Positions 9,018 through 17,422 of a stretch of DNA of 64,000 nt are shown here, piece after piece. The position numbers were made by a program, and so were the translations under genes. How positions within the stretch are numbered: the first letter of the stretch is position 1; the number at the start of each line of letters is the position of its first letter. The stretch comes from M3007 sp031425035 (GTDB taxonomy: Bacteria > Bacteroidota > Bacteroidia > Chitinophagales > Saprospiraceae), in the NCBI GenBank assembly GCA_031425035.1, contig JANPIN010000121.1:1-64000 (forward strand), read 5' to 3'. The notes under the pieces were generated by a model. It searched no databases. It worked only from the letters and a program-made list of their open reading frames with translations, and was not told the origin of the DNA.

Positions 9018-10013
9018 TCAGGTATTCAAATACTTCCACAACAGTTCTTTCAAAGGCGTGACGTTCTTATTCGCCAGCGCGGAAATGAACATCACTTCGA
9101 TACCTTTCGGCAGGGTTGGACGCAGTAGTTTTTCCAGATCTTTATCGATCAGGTCGCTTTTGGTAATAGCCAGCAGACGCGGTTTATCCAGCAGGTCCGG
9201 GTTGAATTCCTGTAGTTCTTTCAGCAGGATGTCGTATTCGTCGCTGATCGTGCGGTTGGTATCGGCCGGGATCATGAAAAGCAAAACGCTGTTGCGCTCG
9301 ATATGGCGCAGGAACCGATGCCCCAGTCCGCGTCCTTCGTGAGCGCCCTCGATAATACCCGGAATATCGGCCATGATAAACGTCTGGCCCTGACGGACCT
9401 GCACAATACCGATTTGGGGTACCAGGGTGGTAAATGCATAATCACCGATCTTGGGTTTAGCGGCGGTGACCGCACTCAGCAGGGTACTTTTTCCGGCATT
9501 GGGAAAGCCGACCAGACCTACGTCCGCCAGTACTTTCAACTCCAGGATCACCCACTTTTCGATGGCCGGTTCACCGGGCTGGGCGAAGCGGGGCGCCTGG
9601 TTGGTGGCGGATTTGAAAAAGTTATTGCCTTTACCGCCGCGACCGCCGGCAAAGAGGGTTTTCATTTCGTCGCGCTCCGTGATTTCCAGCAGTATTTCGC
9701 CGGTTTCGGCATCGCGGGCTACGGTACCGAGCGGCACCCGGACGATAATATCCGGCGCATCGGAACCGGTTTTGAGACCGCCGCGGCCGTTAACGCCGTC
9801 TTTTGCGTAAATGTGCTTGGTGTAGCGCAAATCGAGCAAAGTCCACTCCTGGGGATCTGCTTTTAAAAAAATACTGCCGCCACGACCACCGTCGCCCCCA
9901 TCGGGTCCACCTTTCGGCATGCCCGGGCCACGGTAAAAGTGCATACTTCCGGCGCCGCCTTTGCCGGAGCGAAACAGGATTTTGACGTAGTCAACAAAGT
10001 TTTGTTCTGCCAT
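9018..10013 (-). CDS. obg: GTPase Obg
   Basis: 331 residues. Residues 1-158 form the glycine-rich Obg fold (KGGAG, GGPDGGDGGRGG). The G domain follows with P-loop GFPNAGKST near 168, switch region TTLVPQ, DIPGIIEGAHEG and base-recognition TKSD near 283. The C-terminal OCT domain present in some Obg proteins is absent, as is common in this phylum. Family knowledge places Obg in large ribosomal subunit maturation and stress control. It has the clearest promoter in the window (10099-10128) and stands as a single transcription unit. Confidence 0.96.
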   Translation of the reverse strand: MAEQNFVDYVKILFRSGKGGAGSMHFYRGPGMPKGGPDGGDGGRGGSIFLKADPQEWTLLDLRYTKHIYAKDGVNGRGGLKTGSDAPDIIVRVPLGTVARDAETGEILLEITERDEMKTLFAGGRGGKGNNFFKSATNQAPRFAQPGEPAIEKWVILELKVLADVGLVGFPNAGKSTLLSAVTAAKPKIGDYAFTTLVPQIGIVQVRQGQTFIMADIPGIIEGAHEGRGLGHRFLRHIERNSVLLFMIPADTNRTISDEYDILLKELQEFNPDLLDKPRLLAITKSDLIDKDLEKLLRPTLPKGIEVMFISALANKNVTPLKELLWKYLNT

Positions 10014-10098
10014 AATATTAATCGGGCCAGTCTGTATTTGGCCAATGTATGAGTCGGTGAAAGTGGGCCTGGTGTGCTAGTGCCGCCCAAAAAGCTGG

Positions 10099-10128
10099 CA
10101 AAAGTACGAAAAATATTGGCTATGTCAA
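10099..10128 (-). promoter_or_regulatory. Promoter of obg
   Basis: On the minus strand TTG (10128-10126), exactly 19 bases, then TACTTTTG (10106-10099). This is a full match to the Bacteroidota consensus TTG-N19-TAnnTTTG. It would give a 5' leader of about 80 bases before the obg start at 10013. Confidence 0.7.
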
Positions 10129-10275
10129 CTTGTTTAGTTTCCTGAAAACCAATGATTTAGACGAACGACTCTTTTTTCAGCCAAATTTTATGCTTCGTTG
10201 AGCCTTACCAAGGAGCCGGCTATTGAATCCGGAAAACGTTGTAGTTTGGTGCCTTCAACCTTCATTCCCTTGACC

Positions 10276-11028
10276 ATGCAACAGACGATCACTGCCAATA
10301 AGAAGCGCTTAATTGACCCGAATGAACCAGTTTTCCTGGAAGGACCCAATGCGCGGGCCTTCGAGTTATGGTATGCGCTGAAAGTATTCTGGGAATTTAT
10401 ACGCGGTTTTCGGGCCCTGCACTTCGTAGGCCCCTGCGTCACGGTTTTTGGTTCGGCGCGTTTTAAGGAAGGCCACCGCTACTATGAGGCGGCGCGGGCG
10501 ATCAGTGCCCGTATTTCCACGGATCTCGGTTTTACGATCATGACAGGCGGCGGGCCCGGTGTTATGGAGGCGGCTAATCGTGGCGCGCGCGAAGCCGGCG
10601 GCCCGTCCGTCGGTTGCAATATTACCCTTCCGCACGAGCAATATGCGAACCCCTACCTGGATAAGTTCGTGACCATTCGTTACTTCTTTGTGCGGAAGGT
10701 ACTGCTGGTTAAATACTCTTACGCCTTCGTAATCATGCCGGGCGGTTTCGGTACGATGGACGAATTTTTTGAAGTGCTCACCCTGGTCCAGACCGGCAAA
10801 CTGCATAGTTTTCCAATCGTTATTATGGGTATGGACTACTATCAGCCGCTGCTGGACTATATTAAATTCATGGCGGAGGAGGGTACGATTTCACCCAAGG
10901 ATCTGGACCTGCTGTTGTTCACCGACGACACGGATGCGGCGCTGGAACATATTCGCCAGTATATTTCCGAACATTATAAGGTGGTTAAACGCAGCCGTCC
11001 CCATTCCTGGCTGTTCGAGCGCATTTAA
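10276..11028 (+). CDS. LOG-family protein (TIGR00730 Rossmann fold)
   Basis: 250 residues from ATG 10276; an upstream ATG at 10198 would add 26 residues of doubtful coding character. The two signature motifs are present: GGGPGVMEAANRGA near residue 96 and PGGFGTMDEFFE near 155. Family knowledge links these to nucleoside 5'-monophosphate phosphoribohydrolase activity (LOG, cytokinin-activating type), acting on AMP-like substrates in bacteria. Ahead of the domain is a segment, FELWYALKVFWEF, found in the longer bacterial members. Its stop codon overlaps that of radA tail to tail. Confidence 0.85.
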   Translation: MQQTITANKKRLIDPNEPVFLEGPNARAFELWYALKVFWEFIRGFRALHFVGPCVTVFGSARFKEGHRYYEAARAISARISTDLGFTIMTGGGPGVMEAANRGAREAGGPSVGCNITLPHEQYANPYLDKFVTIRYFFVRKVLLVKYSYAFVIMPGGFGTMDEFFEVLTLVQTGKLHSFPIVIMGMDYYQPLLDYIKFMAEEGTISPKDLDLLLFTDDTDAALEHIRQYISEHYKVVKRSRPHSWLFERI

Positions 11029-12407
11029 GTGAATAACGCCGCTTTCAATTCTTCTACTTTACCCAGGGTATATATGCGGATGCCAAAGCGCTGGGTATCA
11101 ATACCTTTCATACCGTATTTGGAAACATAAATCTCCTTGAATCCCAGGCGGTCGGCTTCCGTAATGCGTTGTTCCAGGCGGGTGACGGCGCGAATTTCCC
11201 CGGACAGACCCACTTCGCCGGCAAAACAGACGTCCGAGGTCACGCTGACATCCAGCAGGGAGGAAATAAGGGACGTTACAATGGCCAGATCAATAGAGGG
11301 ATCTTCGACGCGAATACCGCCGGCCAGGTTGAGGAACACGTCATTCATGCTGAAGAAATAGCCGCAGCGTTTTTCCAGTACCGCCAGCAGCATTTGCAGG
11401 CGGCGCATATCGAAGCCGGTCGCCGAACGCTGGGGGGTACCGTACACCGATTTACTGACCAGTGCCTGGGTTTCGATCAGCATCGGCCGCATTCCTTCCA
11501 TGGTCGCCGCTACGGAGCAGCCGCTCAGTTCTTCATCTTTCTGGCTGAGCAACAGTTCGGAGGGGTTGCTGACTTCCCGTAGCCCTGCGGCCTGCATTTC
11601 ATAAATGCCCATTTCGTCGGTACTGCCGAAGCGGTTTTTCAGCGTCCGCAAAATGCGGTAGGTATTATGCCGGTCGCCTTCAAATTGCAGTACGCAGTCT
11701 ACAATGTGCTCCAGCAGTTTGGGGCCGGCGATTTCGCCTTCCTTATTAATGTGGCCGATCAGAAAAATCGGAATATTGGTCTCTTTGGCAAAACGCAGCA
11801 GTTCGCCGGCACACTCGCGGACCTGGGCAATACCGCCCGGCGCGCTGTCCAGGTGGGGCGTGTTCATGGTCTGGATGGAGTCCACAATGATCAGCTGGGG
11901 CTGTAGTTCCTGGGCCTGCTGCAGCACTTTCGTGGTGTTCGTTTCGGTCAGGATGTAACATTCGCTTTTGAAATCACCGACGCGGTCGGCGCGCATTTTA
12001 ATTTGCTCCTCGCTTTCTTCCCCGCTCACGTACAGAATTTTAGCGGGCAACTGCATAGCTACCTGCAACAGCAGCGTACTCTTGCCAATGCCCGGTTGGC
12101 CGCCGATCAGGACCAGCGAACCGGGCACGATGCCGCCGCCAAGTACCCGGTTCAGCTCCTGGTCGGGCGTAGGCATACGCATGGTATGGCCGGCCTGAAT
12201 ATGCTGGAGAGGAACGGCTTTGGGCGAGTCGGATTTACCGTTTGCGGGCGAGGCCCAGGAGCGGCGTTTTTCTTCGCTGGCGGTCTCTTTTTGGATGAGT
12301 TCTTCCTGATAGGTATTCCACTCATTGCAACTCGGGCATTTACCGATCCATTTGGGCGCGGAGGCTCCACAACTGGAGCAGAAGAAGATGGTGCGGGCTT
12401 TTGCCAT
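11025..12407 (-). CDS. radA: DNA repair protein RadA
   Basis: 460 residues from MAKARTIFF. It has an N-terminal four-cysteine zinc finger (CSSCGAS and CPSC, residues 9-25), Walker A GGQPGIGKST near 101, Walker B-like LIIVDSIQ, the RadA-specific motif KNRFG near 256, and a Lon-protease-like C-terminal domain (DLAIVTSLISS, GEVGLSGEIRAV). RadA is a hexameric helicase that assists RecA in branch migration. The extension at 12408-12419 gives an alternative start four codons upstream. The gene converges on the LOG gene with a 4-base overlap. Confidence 0.95.
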   Translation of the reverse strand: MAKARTIFFCSSCGASAPKWIGKCPSCNEWNTYQEELIQKETASEEKRRSWASPANGKSDSPKAVPLQHIQAGHTMRMPTPDQELNRVLGGGIVPGSLVLIGGQPGIGKSTLLLQVAMQLPAKILYVSGEESEEQIKMRADRVGDFKSECYILTETNTTKVLQQAQELQPQLIIVDSIQTMNTPHLDSAPGGIAQVRECAGELLRFAKETNIPIFLIGHINKEGEIAGPKLLEHIVDCVLQFEGDRHNTYRILRTLKNRFGSTDEMGIYEMQAAGLREVSNPSELLLSQKDEELSGCSVAATMEGMRPMLIETQALVSKSVYGTPQRSATGFDMRRLQMLLAVLEKRCGYFFSMNDVFLNLAGGIRVEDPSIDLAIVTSLISSLLDVSVTSDVCFAGEVGLSGEIRAVTRLEQRITEADRLGFKEIYVSKYGMKGIDTQRFGIRIYTLGKVEELKAALFT

Positions 12408-12581
12408 TTTGGGAGTCAACTGTTTTAAACTAGGGCTTGGGGGTTAGCGGATCAGCAAATGTCGGGTTTTTTAAAACATTTTTAGGGGGCTGATTTTATT
12501 TTTAAAACAAAAAATATTTTTTAGGGCGGTGGGGGTTGAGGGTTTTTTGGCGTTTTTGGGTTTAGACAAATAAATCGTGAC

Positions 12582-12609
12582 CACATTAGGCACATTAGAG
12601 CACATTAGA
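12582..12609. repeat. Three tandem copies of CACATTAGR in an AT-rich gap
   Basis: CACATTAGG, CACATTAGA and, one base later, CACATTAGA lie in the 219-base AT-rich interval between radA and the M14 peptidase gene. A further GACACATTCG follows at about 12617. No other gene or structure is evident in 12408-12626. Confidence 0.5.
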
Positions 12610-12626
12610 TATAATAGACACATTCG

Positions 12627-15158
12627 TTAGAAGAATAGGGCGTTGGAAAACAGGATTTTGCCTTGCTGCCAGAAACTGCGGAAAAGGGGGTTATCGATAA
12701 AATAGACGACCTGGCCCTGGCCCATACGCTGAATGGCGGCTAAGGGCGTGTTTTTCAGGCGGGGTTTTACCCGGTTGCCAATAAAACCGTATGACTGGTA
12801 GTGGTCATCCAGGTAGACGGCGGCAGAAAGTTTGTCGGACATTTCATAGGCATCCGGGCTGACTTTCAGGCTGAAATATTGATTGCCCAAACCATAGGTC
12901 AGGGGGTTGGTCGGGTCTGTTTTCGCCTGGACCACCGCTCCCGGCAACTGGTCGCTGATGCCGTCGCGCTCGCGGGCGAGGTAGGGTTTGGGCTGGTGGG
13001 AAGTGTCGGTTTTAATGTTCTCCCGCGCTTTTAACTCGAACTCATCCTTGTCGGCGAAAGCCTTCACGCCACCATCAAAAGCAATAATACGTCCGCCATT
13101 CCGCACCCATTCTTTGAGCGGGTCCATTTCCCGATCCTGCAGGTCGTAATTGCCATTGGGGAAAATAAGGATGCTATAGTCGCTGAGTTTTACCCGCTGC
13201 AACTTATCTACGGGCAGGGCGGTCACCGGGTAGCCCAGTTCGCGTTCAAAGAAAAACCAGGTGTGGCCGAAAGAATTATTGTCCACATCGTCGCCGTAAA
13301 CGATGGCCACCTGCGGTTGCTGTACCAGCACGAATGCCTCCGAACCAAAATCATTGCCCTTGCTGGCATACCCTGAAAAAATGGCCTGAAGCGACACATT
13401 GCATTGCGCGGCGGCAGCTTTGACCCAACCATCCAGTTCCGTCGTAACGGAGCGGTTATCAGCCCGGGAAATGACGTACGTTCCCGACTCGAACTGCTGG
13501 TCGGCCATCGCAAAAGGCCGGGTGGCATAGCGCACTTTCAAGCCTTTCTGCAACACCAGTCCCATGAATTTAGCCTCCGCAATAGAACTGCGACGAATGC
13601 ACCAGGCGTAGGGAGAGGCGGCCAGCATAACTTCCGGCGCTACGTAGCGCGTCCAGGCTTTTTTGGGTTCTACGCGTTCTTTCAGCGCATAGGCGTCCAG
13701 GCCAAACGCGTAAGGCAGCGCCCAGGAAGTAATGTCGTAGGTCAGCGAATCGGAGAGATGCGGTGTCGGCTCGAACAAGACCTCCAGCAGGGTGGACTTC
13801 GGTTGATAAGCGCTGATCACCAGGTCATTGGGGTTGAGCGAAGCGCTGATTTCCTGGCCGCTGCCATAATCGAAAGCTTTAATGCCGGATAACCCTGCGC
13901 CGACGCGGCCGTAACGGATCAGGTGCCGGTCTAGCAACTGGCACAGCATATTGACTTTATTGGGGTCGTTGCTTTCGCGGATCACAAAGGCCTTGAATTG
14001 TCCCTGCGGCTGGGTAATGGAGCGGCTATAATAATTATGGAAGTTCTCCACCATTTTTCCGGCGTTCCGGCTGGCCACCTCGATGGTGGAGCGGCTGGTC
14101 GTCAGGTGATGCTGAATGCGATCATGGAGGGTAAGCGTGTCGCCAAAGCTGGTAATAATACTGCGCCCCGCACTGGAATTTCCGGCCTGTTCGTAGGTCA
14201 TGCCAATGGCGCCGTTGAACATCGGATACGTATCGCCATAGGAAGGATAGAACAGGTCGAACACTTCTTTGGTAAAGTATAACCAGCCGTTGGCGTCGAA
14301 ATATCTGGCGTGGTTCTGACCGATCTGCGTTTGAAATTCCCGCTGCCAGGGGGTAATAAAATCGTGCATGGGCTCGGCCGCCGGTGCAAAATAATAGGGG
14401 TTGTCGACGGCCTGTTCGTGCAGATCGGCGTGCACCTGCGGCAACCAGCGCTGATACAACACCAGCCGTTGCTGGGTTTCCACCTGCGTGGCCCAGGCCC
14501 AATCGCGGTTAAGATCGAAATAGTAGTGGTTCGGGCGGCCACCGGGCCAGGGTTCGCGGTGTTCGCGGGCATCGGGGTTGGGGTTGTAGAGCAGGTTGCT
14601 CACCTGCCGGTTCCAGTTGGTGTAGCGGTCGTAGCCGTCAGGATTGAGCGAGGGGTCGAGTATAACGACGGTATTTTTCAGCCATTCCCGCAGCTCCGGG
14701 TCCGTTTGGGTGGCCAGCTGAAAGGCCAGGATCGGACTGCATTCCGCGCCCGAAGGCTCATTACCATGCACGCTCATGCTCAGCCAGACGATGGCCACGG
14801 GGTTGTTCAAATCGGGGGCTCCATCGGCGAGGCCGGCGAGGCGCAGGTTATTTATCCGGATCTGTTCCAGGCGGGCCAGGTTTTCCGGACTGGAAAAATA
14901 AGCGACCTGCAAAGGCCGGCCTTCATTGGTACGGCCATATTTTTCCAGGCGCATGGTGCCTGTGGCGTTCGCTGCCAAATACTCGAAGTAGGAGATGAGC
15001 TGGGCATGGGGCGTGAACTGTTCCCCGCGACGAAAGGGGAAATATTCATCCGGCGATTGCAGCGGGGCCGGTTTACCCAGGGTAATACTGTTTTGCGCCA
15101 GCAGGGAAAACCCATTGGTCAGGAATATAAACAGGCAGGCAGGCAGGAAAAATCTCAT
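12627..15158 (-). CDS. Secreted M14-family zinc carboxypeptidase
   Basis: 843 residues from ATG 15158, which begins an evident signal peptide (MRFFLPACLFIFLTNGF, cut after LLAQ); the frame extends upstream to 15263 but without such a signal. The M14 zinc site is visible: HGNEPSG near residue 128 (His and Glu ligands) and HADLHEQ near 242 (third ligand). MTYEQ near 320 supplies the general-base glutamate. NPDGYDRYTNWNRQ is the substrate-binding stretch. The C-terminal 300 residues include a glutamine-amidotransferase-like fold (ILIFPNGNYDL, GGRIIAFDGG). It probably cleaves peptides in the periplasm or outside the cell. No T9SS C-terminal domain is seen. Confidence 0.88.
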   Translation of the reverse strand: MRFFLPACLFIFLTNGFSLLAQNSITLGKPAPLQSPDEYFPFRRGEQFTPHAQLISYFEYLAANATGTMRLEKYGRTNEGRPLQVAYFSSPENLARLEQIRINNLRLAGLADGAPDLNNPVAIVWLSMSVHGNEPSGAECSPILAFQLATQTDPELREWLKNTVVILDPSLNPDGYDRYTNWNRQVSNLLYNPNPDAREHREPWPGGRPNHYYFDLNRDWAWATQVETQQRLVLYQRWLPQVHADLHEQAVDNPYYFAPAAEPMHDFITPWQREFQTQIGQNHARYFDANGWLYFTKEVFDLFYPSYGDTYPMFNGAIGMTYEQAGNSSAGRSIITSFGDTLTLHDRIQHHLTTSRSTIEVASRNAGKMVENFHNYYSRSITQPQGQFKAFVIRESNDPNKVNMLCQLLDRHLIRYGRVGAGLSGIKAFDYGSGQEISASLNPNDLVISAYQPKSTLLEVLFEPTPHLSDSLTYDITSWALPYAFGLDAYALKERVEPKKAWTRYVAPEVMLAASPYAWCIRRSSIAEAKFMGLVLQKGLKVRYATRPFAMADQQFESGTYVISRADNRSVTTELDGWVKAAAAQCNVSLQAIFSGYASKGNDFGSEAFVLVQQPQVAIVYGDDVDNNSFGHTWFFFERELGYPVTALPVDKLQRVKLSDYSILIFPNGNYDLQDREMDPLKEWVRNGGRIIAFDGGVKAFADKDEFELKARENIKTDTSHQPKPYLARERDGISDQLPGAVVQAKTDPTNPLTYGLGNQYFSLKVSPDAYEMSDKLSAAVYLDDHYQSYGFIGNRVKPRLKNTPLAAIQRMGQGQVVYFIDNPLFRSFWQQGKILFSNALFF

Positions 15159-15233
15159 GTCGGCAGGTTGACGTACGAAGTTAGGCGATGGCAAACATCG
15201 GTAATTTTTTTCGGGAAATGTCCTGCCTGGAAT

Positions 15234-15275
15234 GCGAACGGGCGGCTGATCTGCTCCGATCAACCGCCCGTTCGC
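15234..15275. terminator. Long hairpin downstream of lipA
   Basis: A perfect 12-bp stem (GCGAACGGGCGG / CCGCCCGTTCGC), extended by about 6 further pairs toward a 6-base loop, lies 18 bases after the lipA stop and 75 bases before the M14 gene. There is no T-run, so it is a terminator-like or RNA 3'-end structure rather than a canonical terminator. Confidence 0.5.
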
Positions 15276-15293
15276 GTTTATGCCTGTTTTGCT

Positions 15294-16181
15294 TTAAAAT
15301 ACATGCTTCTCGGCGTGATAACTGGAGCGGACCAGCGGCCCGCTTTCCACGTATAGTAAGCCTTTGGCCAGGCCGACTTCCTTATATTCGGCAAACAGAT
15401 CGGGGTGCACATATTCCGCCACGGCCAGGTGCATTTTGGTAGGCTGCAAATATTGGCCGATGGTCAGAATGTCGCAGCCATGGGCCACCAGGTCATCCAT
15501 CGCCTGAAACATTTCTTCTTTTGTTTCGCCCAGGCCGACCATGATGCCAGTCTTGGTGCGTTTGCCGTAATTTTTAATGCGTTGGATCTGCTCCAGACTC
15601 CGCTCGTATTTGGCCTGGGGACGCACCAGCCGGTACAAACGCGGCACCGTTTCCATGTTGTGGCTCACTACTTCCTGGCCGGCAGAGATCATGCGCTCCA
15701 GGGCTTCCCAGTTGGCTTTGGTGTCGGGGATCAGGGTTTCAATGGTCGTATTGGGGCTAAGTTCCTTGACGGCCCGCACCGTTTCGTACCAGATTTCGGC
15801 GCCCCGGTCTTTCAACTCATCGCGATTGACGGAAGTAATAACGGCGTGTTTGACTTTCATCAACCAGATAGCTTCGGCTACCCGGCGGGGTTCGTCGGTA
15901 TCATATTCATTGGGGCGACCGGTTTTGACCGCACAAAAAGAGCAGGAACGAGTGCACACATTACCCAGGATCATGAAAGTTGCCGTGCCTGCGCCCCAGC
16001 ATTCGCCCATGTTGGGGCAACTGCCGCTTTGACAAATGGTATGCAGCTTATACTCGTCCACGATGTTGCGCACCTGGCGATAATTTTCGCCCATGGGCAA
16101 GCGCACCTTCAGCCAATCCGGGCGTTTGGGCCGGGTATCGGTGGGCGCCGGGTTAGCTTCGACGATAGGTAGTTCGATCAT
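15294..16181 (-). CDS. lipA: Lipoyl synthase
   Basis: 295 residues. LipA is a radical SAM enzyme that inserts two sulfur atoms into protein-bound octanoyl groups to make the lipoyl cofactor, for example on the glycine cleavage H protein that works with GcvT. The auxiliary cluster motif C-x4-C-x5-C (CQSGSCPNMGEC, near residue 49), the radical SAM motif C-x3-C-x2-C (CTRSCSFC, near 75) and the C-terminal RSSYHA are all present. ATG 16181 (MIELPIVE) fits family starts. ATG 16247 is an alternative; the frame to 16394 is excluded if the promoter at 16267-16274 is real. Confidence 0.95.
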   Translation of the reverse strand: MIELPIVEANPAPTDTRPKRPDWLKVRLPMGENYRQVRNIVDEYKLHTICQSGSCPNMGECWGAGTATFMILGNVCTRSCSFCAVKTGRPNEYDTDEPRRVAEAIWLMKVKHAVITSVNRDELKDRGAEIWYETVRAVKELSPNTTIETLIPDTKANWEALERMISAGQEVVSHNMETVPRLYRLVRPQAKYERSLEQIQRIKNYGKRTKTGIMVGLGETKEEMFQAMDDLVAHGCDILTIGQYLQPTKMHLAVAEYVHPDLFAEYKEVGLAKGLLYVESGPLVRSSYHAEKHVF

Positions 16182-16266
16182 AGAGTAGGCCGCATGTTGC
16201 CGGCTTGGAAGTGGTATAACAGTGGGTCGCACGAAAGGGTTTTTCATGTTTCGCACGGGCGAAAGA

Positions 16267-16274
16267 CAAAGGTA
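16267..16274 (-). promoter_or_regulatory. -7 box of the lipA promoter
   Basis: TACCTTTG on the minus strand matches TAnnTTTG exactly, 20 bases upstream of ATG 16247 and 86 upstream of ATG 16181. No TTG is seen at the expected -33 spacing. Confidence 0.45.
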
Positions 16275-16344
16275 AAGATTGAAATTATGGCCGGATGGAT
16301 AATCCGGTATATTCCGCAAAATCTGTCCGGTATTGGTGCAAAAA

Positions 16345-16384
16345 ACAAACGTCCCCCGCAAATCATGTTCACGAGGGACGTTAT
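16345..16384 (-). terminator. Intrinsic terminator after the outer-membrane protein gene
   Basis: On the minus strand AACGTCCCTCG pairs with CGGGGGACGTT around a 13-base loop, followed by TGTTTTTT. It lies just after the stop of the 256-residue gene (16401) and ahead of the lipA promoter. Confidence 0.75.
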
Positions 16385-16400
16385 AAAAGCGCAAAAAACC

Positions 16401-17171
16401 TCAACGCCGTTTTCCAAATTGCAGATTGACAAAGAAATTGAAAAACAACTGCTTGTTTTCATCGCTCACCAGAATCGGCGCTTTTTTAGCAAAAACATCG
16501 ACCATGAGGCCAATTTCCATCGCTTTTACAAATTCATCAAATGCGCCCCAGTCCATGTGAAAAGCGATGGATGCATTTGCGCCGGGCAGCAGTGACAGGT
16601 TGCCGAAACCACGGCTGAAAGACGAAGCGCCGAGAATATGCGTGTTATCCAGAAAAATATCCTCGTTGCCTTCCGAATATCGTTCATGCGACACCAGGAG
16701 GGAACCCGGCGTATCGCTCACCCGGGCCAGCACCAGATAATAGGGCTTCAATATGCCGAGCGTAGGCCCAAACGAATAGCTCATGCCTACGGCAACCCCT
16801 TTCTGGCGGGCTTTTTCTGAATAATATCGTTTCACTCCCCAACCGGTCCGCAAAGCAAAAAAATTGTTCTGTTTACCGAAAACATAGGGCCGAAACGAAC
16901 GGGTTGCCGAAGGGCCGGCGCTCTGGCGCTGTTCTTTCGGGTGTTTGAGTTCGCCCAGACTAATGTTATAATAGGTGGTTTTATAATAGGTCCGCAGGCG
17001 ACCGAACTCCAGCCCGGGTGCGAAACCATGGTTGGTACCAACTTTCAGGTTGAATACGGTTTCGCGGTTATAAATAACCCCGACGCCCGTTACCGGCGGT
17101 TTAAAACCCTGTGCACCCACGCTGACCAAAGCGGCCAGGGAAAAAATAGCGGAGAATATGAGTCGCTGCAT
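16401..17171 (-). CDS. Small outer-membrane beta-barrel-like protein of unknown function
   Basis: 256 residues with signal peptide MQRLIFSAIFSLAALVSVGA. The mature part has alternating amphipathic strands with aromatic residues (GLEFGRLRTYYKTTYYNIS, FFALRTGWGVKRYY, YYLVLARVS) and ends in FVNLQFGKR, as expected for a barrel protein inserted by BamA. I do not recognise a named family. A full-consensus promoter lies just upstream (17189-17218), giving a leader of only about 10 bases, and a terminator follows at 16345-16384. It is therefore a single-gene unit. Confidence 0.75.
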   Translation of the reverse strand: MQRLIFSAIFSLAALVSVGAQGFKPPVTGVGVIYNRETVFNLKVGTNHGFAPGLEFGRLRTYYKTTYYNISLGELKHPKEQRQSAGPSATRSFRPYVFGKQNNFFALRTGWGVKRYYSEKARQKGVAVGMSYSFGPTLGILKPYYLVLARVSDTPGSLLVSHERYSEGNEDIFLDNTHILGASSFSRGFGNLSLLPGANASIAFHMDWGAFDEFVKAMEIGLMVDVFAKKAPILVSDENKQLFFNFFVNLQFGKRR

Positions 17172-17188
17172 GATCCGTGAATTTGTTC

Positions 17189-17218
17189 CAAAAATAGACG
17201 TTTATGAACTATCAACAA
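17189..17218 (-). promoter_or_regulatory. Promoter of the outer-membrane protein gene
   Basis: On the minus strand TTG (17218-17216), 19 bases, TATTTTTG (17196-17189): a full match to TTG-N19-TAnnTTTG. The rest of the 251-base gap 17172-17422 shows no gene. Confidence 0.7.
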
Positions 17219-17422
17219 GGAAAACCTTTGGCAGTTGTTAGACTTTAGCCTAGTTTCTTCTGTATAATGTAAGCATTAGGTTAAAATAACTGTTCTACGA
17301 CCTGAAATAAATGTGAAACACAAACTTTCCAGGCCTGAAACGGCGGGATTACGGACTTTTGCAGTCCATTAGCCATTTCGCACATTTCCATATACGATCA
17401 ACTCATCCCTACCGATTTCATT

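Noticed and set aside
14310..15356. 348-codon plus-strand ORF
   Set aside because: Antisense to the M14 carboxypeptidase; no domain recognised.
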